NCBI GenBank assembly: GCA_964594175.1
Contig: CAZQLM010000016.1
Location: 1 to 17,554, forward strand
Length of the DNA: 17,554 nucleotides
Origin: SZUA-1535 sp964594175
Lineage (GTDB): Archaea > Aenigmatarchaeota > Aenigmatarchaeia > Aenigmatarchaeales > SZUA-1535
Direction of reading: 5' to 3'
This document shows positions 13,308-17,554 of the stretch, one piece after another. The notes beneath the pieces were generated by a model that had not been told where the DNA came from, searched no databases, and saw nothing but the letters and a program-made list of their open reading frames with translations. The first letter of the stretch is position 1. Each line of letters opens with the position of its first letter. A program made the position numbers and the translations under genes.

Positions 13308-13595
13308 ATGGAAAAGCTTAAGATTGTATTAACAACTTACAGTGAATCTTGTGAGATGATTACAACAAGAGAAATGTATGATGAAGAAGGAAAACGTGTG
13401 AAACCGATGCACACTGTAACCAACCTGTCAAGAAAGGACGGCATCTATTTTCTTCAACCAGGAACGTATTATTATGTTCGTAAAGAGCAGCGAGACAGAG
13501 AAATTGAAGAGCGTTGGTTCAGAATATGCATTAAACCGGAGGGTGGAGAATTGAAAGGGGAAATTGTTGAAATGAGAGAAAACCCGTTTACGTAA
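13308..13595 (+). CDS. Small protein of unknown function
   Basis: I do not recognise this 95-residue protein. It is charged, without membrane segments, and looks beta-rich (alternating pattern in KLKIVLTTYSESCEMITT and PGTYYYVRKEQRD, then WFRICIKPEGGELKGEIVEM). It has only two cysteines, far apart. It lies between the ATPase pair and pyrG, with its own promoter and ribosome binding site; the pyrG TATA box overlaps its last codon and stop. It belongs by composition to the A/T-rich side of the junction described for the second ATPase. Confidence 0.75.
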   Translation: MEKLKIVLTTYSESCEMITTREMYDEEGKRVKPMHTVTNLSRKDGIYFLQPGTYYYVRKEQRDREIEERWFRICIKPEGGELKGEIVEMRENPFT

Positions 13596-13605
13596 ATTTT
13601 ATTAA
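13595..13605 (+). promoter_or_regulatory. TATA box of pyrG
   Basis: AATTTTATTAA starts at the last base of the preceding stop codon and is centred about 26-27 nt before ATG 13627. With no ribosome binding site present, a leaderless transcript is expected. Confidence 0.5.
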
Positions 13606-13626
13606 TCATTTCTCTTTAAAAGTAAT

Positions 13627-15255
13627 ATGCGAGCCTTGCGCTTTGTTTTTGTTGTCGGAGGAGTACTTTCCGGTCTTGGTAAGGGAGTTGTGACAGCTTC
13701 TATCGGCAATTTACTAAAAGCTTGCGGTTACAAAGTCACGGCGATAAAAATAGACCCTTACGTAAATGTAGATGCCGGAACTATGCGCCCAACAGAGCAC
13801 GGAGAAATTTTCGTTACAGAAGACGGTGGAGAGATCGATCAGGACTTAGGCACTTACGAAAGATTTCTCAATCAGAATCTTTCGAAAAACAATAACATCA
13901 CTACAGGAAAGGTTTTTCTCCGCGTGATACAGAAAGAAAGAGCGCTGGAATATAATGGAAGAAATGTGCAGATAATTCCAGATGTAAGCGATGAAGTAAA
14001 AAACATGATTCTTGAAGTTTCGCGTGGTTATGAAATATCTCTCGTCGAGGTTGGAGGAACAACAGGAGATATAGAAAATCTTGTGTTTCTTCACGCAATT
14101 CGCGAGTTGTCAGAGGAATACCCTTCCGCTACCGTAATGGTCTCGTACTTACCCTTTCTCGAAAATGTGGGTGAACTCAAAACCAAGCCAACCCAGCATG
14201 CTGTTGCAAGATTGAGAGAATCCGGGCTGTTTCCCGATTTCATTGTAGCACGCTCCGAGCTTGGATTGGATGAGCCAAGAAAAGAAAAATTAGCGAGACA
14301 TTGCTTTGTGCCAAAAGCTCACATAATAGACGATCCTACCGTCGATAACATTTACAAAGTACCGCTGATCTTCGAAAAACAAAAGTTTCACGAAAAACTT
14401 CTGAAAAAGCTCGGTTTACCATTTAAAAAGTATGAGAATAAAAAATGGAAGGAGTTTACCGAAAAATTTGAAAGTGGAGAAGAAGTTAAAATTGCACTTG
14501 TTGGAAAATACGTTACTTATGGAAATACCGAGCATAAGGATGTGTATATCTCTGTTATAGAGGCCGTTAAACACGGCTCTGCAAAAATTGGGGCTAAACC
14601 AGTAATAGTCCAGCTTGATTCGAGGAAGCTTGAGGGAAATGGTGTTGAATTTTTGAAAGAGTTTCACGGAATAATAGTTCCTGGCGGTTTCGGAACAACA
14701 GGAATAGAGGGAAAAATTAAGGCAATAAAATTTGCCCGCGAACAAAACATTCCTTTCTTGGGCCTTTGTTTGGGAATGCAGCTTGCCGTGATAGAGTTTG
14801 CGCGCAATGTTTGCGGCCTGAAAAAAGCGAACTCAACAGAGTTCGATCCAAAAACACCACACCCTGTAATAGACGTAATTCCTGAACAAAAAGAACTTCT
14901 GGAAAAGAAAATGTACGGAGCTACCATGCGACTCGGTGCATGGGAAGCTGTACTTAAAAAAGGTTCAAGAGTTTGGAAGATTTATAAGAAAAGGAAAGTA
15001 AGTGAAAGACACAGGCACAGATATGAAGTCAACCCGAAATATATAAAAATTCTTGAAAAGCACGGGTTGGTTTTTAGTGGTAAAAGTCCTGATGGGAAAT
15101 TAATGGAATTCCTGGAACTTCCGAATCATAGGTTTTTCATAGCCACTCAAGCTCATCCTGAATTTAAATCTCGTCCCCTAGCACCTCATCCACTTTTTGT
15201 AAGTTTTCTAAAAGAAGCTTTGAAACTGAAGCTGGAAACCTCTAAAAGAAAATAA
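13627..15255 (+). CDS. pyrG: CTP synthase (glutamine-hydrolysing)
   Basis: Makes CTP from UTP, ATP and glutamine, the last step of pyrimidine nucleotide synthesis. In 542 residues, the N-terminal synthase domain shows GGVLSGLGKG (about 11-20), DPYVNVDAGTMRP, HGEIFVTEDGGEIDQDLG, YERF and GGTTGDIE. The C-terminal class I glutamine amidotransferase domain starts near 285 (IALVGKY), has the oxyanion region PGGFG, the nucleophile in GLCLGMQ, and the catalytic His/Glu in AHPEFKSRP. All catalytic motifs are intact. Small departures from the bacterial consensus (VVGGVLSGLGKG for VTGGVVSSLGKG, GGTTGDIE for GGTVGDIE) suit an archaeal enzyme. It is transcribed alone and faces a small - strand membrane-protein gene 13 nt beyond its stop. 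Confidence 0.97.
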   Translation: MRALRFVFVVGGVLSGLGKGVVTASIGNLLKACGYKVTAIKIDPYVNVDAGTMRPTEHGEIFVTEDGGEIDQDLGTYERFLNQNLSKNNNITTGKVFLRVIQKERALEYNGRNVQIIPDVSDEVKNMILEVSRGYEISLVEVGGTTGDIENLVFLHAIRELSEEYPSATVMVSYLPFLENVGELKTKPTQHAVARLRESGLFPDFIVARSELGLDEPRKEKLARHCFVPKAHIIDDPTVDNIYKVPLIFEKQKFHEKLLKKLGLPFKKYENKKWKEFTEKFESGEEVKIALVGKYVTYGNTEHKDVYISVIEAVKHGSAKIGAKPVIVQLDSRKLEGNGVEFLKEFHGIIVPGGFGTTGIEGKIKAIKFAREQNIPFLGLCLGMQLAVIEFARNVCGLKKANSTEFDPKTPHPVIDVIPEQKELLEKKMYGATMRLGAWEAVLKKGSRVWKIYKKRKVSERHRHRYEVNPKYIKILEKHGLVFSGKSPDGKLMEFLELPNHRFFIATQAHPEFKSRPLAPHPLFVSFLKEALKLKLETSKRK

Positions 15256-15266
15256 AAAGAAAAGTA
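15243..15266 (-). terminator. T-rich terminator of the small membrane-protein gene
   Basis: Read on the - strand, CTTTTCTTTTTATTTTCTTTT follows within a few nt of the stop at 15269. It runs into the 3' end of pyrG, so convergent transcripts would overlap here. Confidence 0.4.
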
Positions 15267-15268
15267 GT

Positions 15269-15547
15269 TTATTTCATAAGATTCAAAACTGCCATTACTC
15301 CGCCTACGAGAACAAAAATCATTCCTATTACTCCTGCAATAAGCGCTACTCCCTGTAATAGGCTTGCATATGCAGGCATGTTAAGCGATGCGTTTACAAC
15401 TTCAAATGCTGCCGAAACTACGAAAAGCACTCCTCCGGCTGCTATGTATTCAAGAGCTTTTTTTACTTTTGTCGCTAGTTTTCCTATCTCTGCCAGTGCA
15501 GGTACTAACATTGTTGCTATAGCAAGGTATATAAGTTCACCTGCCAT
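15269..15547 (-). CDS. Small membrane protein with about three transmembrane helices
   Basis: A 92-residue, almost entirely hydrophobic protein that I cannot place in a family. Probable helices are about 4-22 (ELIYLAIATMLVPALAEIG), 35-52 (AAGGVLFVVSAAFEVV) and 62-90 (LLQGVALIAGVIGMIFVLVGG). A basic stretch (KLATKVKK) between the first two would sit in the cytoplasm. The small Gly/Ala/Val-rich helices resemble ring- or channel-forming or pilin-like subunits in style only. Start ATG 15547 lies about 26 nt from a TATA box. It is a single-gene unit. Confidence 0.75.
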   Translation of the reverse strand: MAGELIYLAIATMLVPALAEIGKLATKVKKALEYIAAGGVLFVVSAAFEVVNASLNMPAYASLLQGVALIAGVIGMIFVLVGGVMAVLNLMK

Positions 15548-15569
15548 GGTATAAAATCTCTCAATCTGC

Positions 15570-15579
15570 GTTATAAACC
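15570..15579 (-). promoter_or_regulatory. TATA box of the small membrane-protein gene
   Basis: Read on the - strand, GGTTTATAAC is centred about 26 nt before ATG 15547; leaderless start predicted. Confidence 0.5.
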
Positions 15580-15682
15580 TTTCTAATACCGATTCGGAAT
15601 TTGTCGAAGAAGATTTACAAAAGTATTTTATTAAGAGTAGTGTTAATGGTTAAAGTGATGAGATTGTTTTGTGGGGATTTGC

Positions 15683-16288
15683 ATGGGAAATATAATTGAA
15701 AGCATTTTAGAGTTTTTCGGTGATGATTACCCGTTGCATAGGTTTGATGAAACTGTTGGTTATTACAAAGTTATTTGGAAACCGACTCAAGGAAAATCGT
15801 TGCTTAAAGAGTGCAATAATTATGTAAAAAAGAAGTACTCTGTATCCTTGGATGTTCTTATTGATGAAAGAGGAGGAGAATTCAGGTTAATGACTTTCAA
15901 CTTTCCAAAAAAAGAATATAACAAGAAATCAAAATTCCATAAGTGGCTTAAAAAACATTTAGACGCGAATGCGCTTAATGTAAAGATTGTGGGTGGTAAA
16001 GAGATTGAAGCTATAGAAGGTGTTAATGAGCTTATAAAGAGTGGTGCAGAAGTAAGATGCGTAGACGAAGCTCCGACACACCACATAAATTTATTAGAAG
16101 TGCCCAACTATTTATCCATTGTGTGGGATGAACCTTACCATGCAAAGGAAAGACCACTTCTGGCTTGTTTTGTATACAAGCCAATAGAGAACTTTTGGCG
16201 AGCTGCTAATGAGCATTATCGAGAATTATTCGAAAGGGGAGAAGATGTAGAAAGGATACTGCACGAGAGATATGGTAAACCCTCCTGA
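15683..16288 (+). CDS. Protein of unknown function, first of an overlapping pair
   Basis: I do not recognise this 201-residue soluble protein. It has mixed alpha/beta composition, no signal peptide and few cysteines. It contains a Lys-rich region in the middle (FPKKEYNKKSKFHKWLKKH), a GGKEIEAIEGVNELIKSGAEVR stretch that reads like a beta-alpha-beta unit, a VDEAPTHHINLLEVPN segment with two adjacent His, and a helical end (NEHYRELFERGEDVERILHERYG). ATG 15683 follows GGGGAT (15673-15678); an in-frame GTG at 15671 is less likely. A TATA-like AGTATTTTATTAA (15622-15633) predicts a leader of about 29 nt. It overlaps the downstream membrane-protein gene by 17 nt, so the two products probably work together. 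Confidence 0.75.
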   Translation: MGNIIESILEFFGDDYPLHRFDETVGYYKVIWKPTQGKSLLKECNNYVKKKYSVSLDVLIDERGGEFRLMTFNFPKKEYNKKSKFHKWLKKHLDANALNVKIVGGKEIEAIEGVNELIKSGAEVRCVDEAPTHHINLLEVPNYLSIVWDEPYHAKERPLLACFVYKPIENFWRAANEHYRELFERGEDVERILHERYGKPS

Positions 16289-16682
16289 TGTACAGTTTCT
16301 GCTTATACAATCCATAGCAGCTTCCTCAGCTCTTTTAGTTTTAAAGCGATACGTTTATGAAGAAGAGGAAATCTTAGAGATTTTAACAAAATATTATGGA
16401 TATCGTTATGGTATTCCAGTTGTATTACTTGTGGATAATGCTATAAAGTTGTATGCATTACTATGGATATCCGCAACAGTTCTTGCCGCTTTGTGGCTTT
16501 TTGTACCGTGTTTTCAGTTAAGGGATTATATTCTGACCTGTACGTGGATTTTTTCAACAATTCCGTCTATACTTGCAATACGCGGAATAGTTGGGTTCCT
16601 TAATCAGTCTAAAGATGTCCAGAAACTAAAGAGGTTGTTAGGATTGATGCCTCCAAAACTTTTGAAGCGTATTGCTTCATAA
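16272..16682 (+). CDS. Membrane protein of unknown function, second of an overlapping pair
   Basis: A 136-residue protein with two strong transmembrane helices (about 58-80, AIKLYALLWISATVLAALW, and about 86-110, YILTCTWIFSTIPSILAIRG), a weaker hydrophobic N-terminal segment (about 9-25), an acidic patch (YEEEEILEIL) and a basic tail (KLKRLLGLMPPKLLKR). I cannot assign a family. ATG 16272 lies within the preceding gene, 17 nt before its end, with GAGAG just ahead, indicating coupled translation. It may anchor the preceding soluble protein. Confidence 0.75.
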   Translation: MVNPPDVQFLLIQSIAASSALLVLKRYVYEEEEILEILTKYYGYRYGIPVVLLVDNAIKLYALLWISATVLAALWLFVPCFQLRDYILTCTWIFSTIPSILAIRGIVGFLNQSKDVQKLKRLLGLMPPKLLKRIAS

Positions 16683-17013
16683 ATCTATTTAGATAATATT
16701 TTTGTCTTACATAGAAAGAAAAGCCTTTAAATATTCAAAAAAAGTTCAGAAGTTGTCGTAATAAGATTTTTTTAACCATGATATTCCCATAAGTTAAAAA
16801 ATTTTAATCTCTTTTCATACTCTTCTATAATCTTCAGCTTTCATTTTTCAAAGAATATATCTCTTTAAAATCATCTGCCTAAGGGATTGCAACTCCTTTG
16901 CAACTCAATTAAATTTCATTTTCTGGGTTTTCTGGGATTTTTTGGATTTGTATGCAATGCCAAAAGTTTGCAGCAAGCTCTGTGAGCTTCGAAGCTGAAC
17001 TCTAAAACAACTG
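16683..17013. other. Non-coding A/T-rich region
   Basis: No credible gene is visible. A TATA-like TTTAAATA at 16726-16733 has no obvious transcript unit after it. TTGCAACTC is repeated in tandem (16887-16895, 16898-16906). AAGCTC-TGT-GAGCTT (16975-16989) is a perfect hairpin and overlaps the palindrome AGCTTCGAAGCT (16985-16996), close to the 3' end of the surface-protein gene; it could fold in that mRNA, but no T-run follows. No tRNA or CRISPR repeat is seen. Confidence 0.5.
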
Positions 17014-17554
17014 CTAGCACTCTTCTCCATAGCAAATATTGGTTTTCACTAAGGAAGGTGTGGTAACTGTTAGATAATTTGCTATTGTCTCGTTGACCGA
17101 GAGTGATGGAGATGTAACCGTCAAATAATTCGCTATTGTGTTATTTACTTTAAGTAAGGACGTCACATCATTTTCTGTAGGAGAAACCGATTGCATGTGA
17201 GAGCAATCAGGAATGTTTCCATTTGAATCAAGCTTTATCACGAGGAAATCGCCATTTCCTGCACCGAATGAGTCTGTATTTCCAGCTACTATATAGCTAT
17301 TATCATTTGTTTGTTGAACTGACCGCGCACGCTCAGCACCACCTCCACCAAATGTTTTTGCCCATTCTATATTGCCACTAGAATCAAGCTTTATCACGAG
17401 GAAATCGCCATTTCCTGCACCGAACGAGATTGTATATCCAGCTACTATATAACCACCATCACTTGTTTGTTGGATTGAATTTGCATAATCATAATCGCTT
17501 CCACCAAATGTTTTTGCCCATTCTATATTGCCACTAGAATCAAGCTTTATCACG
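17014..17554 (-). CDS. Repeat-containing surface protein, C-terminal part (runs off the right edge)
   Basis: Only the last 180 or so residues are in the window; the start lies beyond 17554. It consists of tandem 52-residue units of the type KLDSSGNIEWAKTFGG ... SIQQTSDGGYIVAG ... FGAGNGDFLVI, a blade-like repeat common in archaeal and bacterial extracellular proteins that probably forms a beta-propeller. After the last, partial unit come a short linker and two copies of a 17-residue motif (TIANYLTVT-x-PSL). The end, VKTNICYGEEC, has two cysteines. NNT and NET are potential N-glycosylation sites. There is no C-terminal transmembrane anchor, so the protein is either secreted or attached through its missing N-terminal part. 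Function is unknown; adhesion or surface coating is plausible. Confidence 0.85.
   Translation of the reverse strand, partial: VIKLDSSGNIEWAKTFGGSDYDYANSIQQTSDGGYIVAGYTISFGAGNGDFLVIKLDSSGNIEWAKTFGGGGAERARSVQQTNDNSYIVAGNTDSFGAGNGDFLVIKLDSNGNIPDCSHMQSVSPTENDVTSLLKVNNTIANYLTVTSPSLSVNETIANYLTVTTPSLVKTNICYGEEC
17063..17139 (-). repeat. 51-bp duplicated segment in the surface-protein 3' end
   Basis: GTAACTGTTAGATAATTTGC at 17063 and the related GTAACCGTCAAATAATTCGC at 17114 lie 51 bp apart and encode the two TIANYLTVT copies. The divergence at silent positions shows this duplication is older than the 156-bp repeats. Confidence 0.75.
17190..17554 (-). repeat. Near-identical 156-bp tandem repeats
   Basis: CTTTATCACG recurs at 17233-17242, 17389-17398 and 17545-17554, exactly 156 bp apart each time. 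Flanking sequence is also nearly identical, for example AGGAAATCGCCATTTCCTGC after the first two copies. 156 bp is 52 codons, so the array keeps the frame. The copy next to the C-terminal domain is partial and the array continues past the right edge. Confidence 0.9.

Noticed and set aside
16881..16910. Possible CRISPR repeat (TTGCAACTC twice)
   Set aside because: Only two 9-nt copies 11 nt apart, with no spacers, no longer array and no cas genes.

Overview
The window is archaeal. It carries an archaeal/eukaryal-type prolyl-tRNA synthetase with a C-terminal zinc domain, a Hef/FANCM-type helicase, FtsZ, a Taw2/Trm5-family tRNA-modification enzyme and a CTP synthase of the archaeal kind. Most first-in-operon genes have an A/T-rich TATA element centred about 25-27 nt before the start codon, which is archaeal promoter geometry and predicts leaderless mRNAs. 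Genes inside operons have GGTGA/GGAGG-type ribosome binding sites. There is no rRNA, tRNA, CRISPR array or transposase. I cannot name the lineage from this window.

Layout. 1-4383: housekeeping genes on the + strand (proS, an HD-domain phosphohydrolase with a frameshift, a nuclease-less Hef helicase). 4380-4706: a small unknown gene on the - strand, then a repeat- and palindrome-rich ftsZ upstream region (4740-4938) and ftsZ. 6120-7433: a - strand pair, taw2 and an exported membrane-anchored protein. 7543-8028: an O6-alkylguanine-DNA alkyltransferase with a divergent promoter. 8075-13264: a metal-cluster locus, interrupted by an opposite-strand nucleotidyltransferase pair (10388-11189). 13308-15255: a small unknown gene and pyrG. 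15269-16682: a small three-helix membrane protein and an overlapping pair of unknown genes. 16683-17013: apparently non-coding. 17014-17554: the 3' end of a surface protein built of near-identical 156-bp repeats and running off the right edge.

The most interesting region is 8075-13264. It holds a DUF134 HTH/zinc-ribbon regulator, a small Gly/Arg-rich double CxxC protein, a NifX/MTH1175-like protein, a cation diffusion facilitator fused to its own NifX-like domain, another stand-alone NifX-like protein, and two tandem MinD-type ATPases each with an inserted two-[4Fe-4S] ferredoxin domain. NifX-type proteins beside such ATPases recall the anaerobe 'orange protein' (Mo-Cu cluster) complex of Desulfovibrio. 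No nitrogenase genes are present. The likely theme is ATP- and redox-dependent handling of a metal or metal-sulfur cluster coupled to metal efflux. This is inferred from families and context; the metal is unknown.

Signs of recent change: a composition break inside the second ATPase gene, the A/T-rich opposite-strand nucleotidyltransferase pair within a G/C-richer locus, and a one-base frame disruption in the HD gene.
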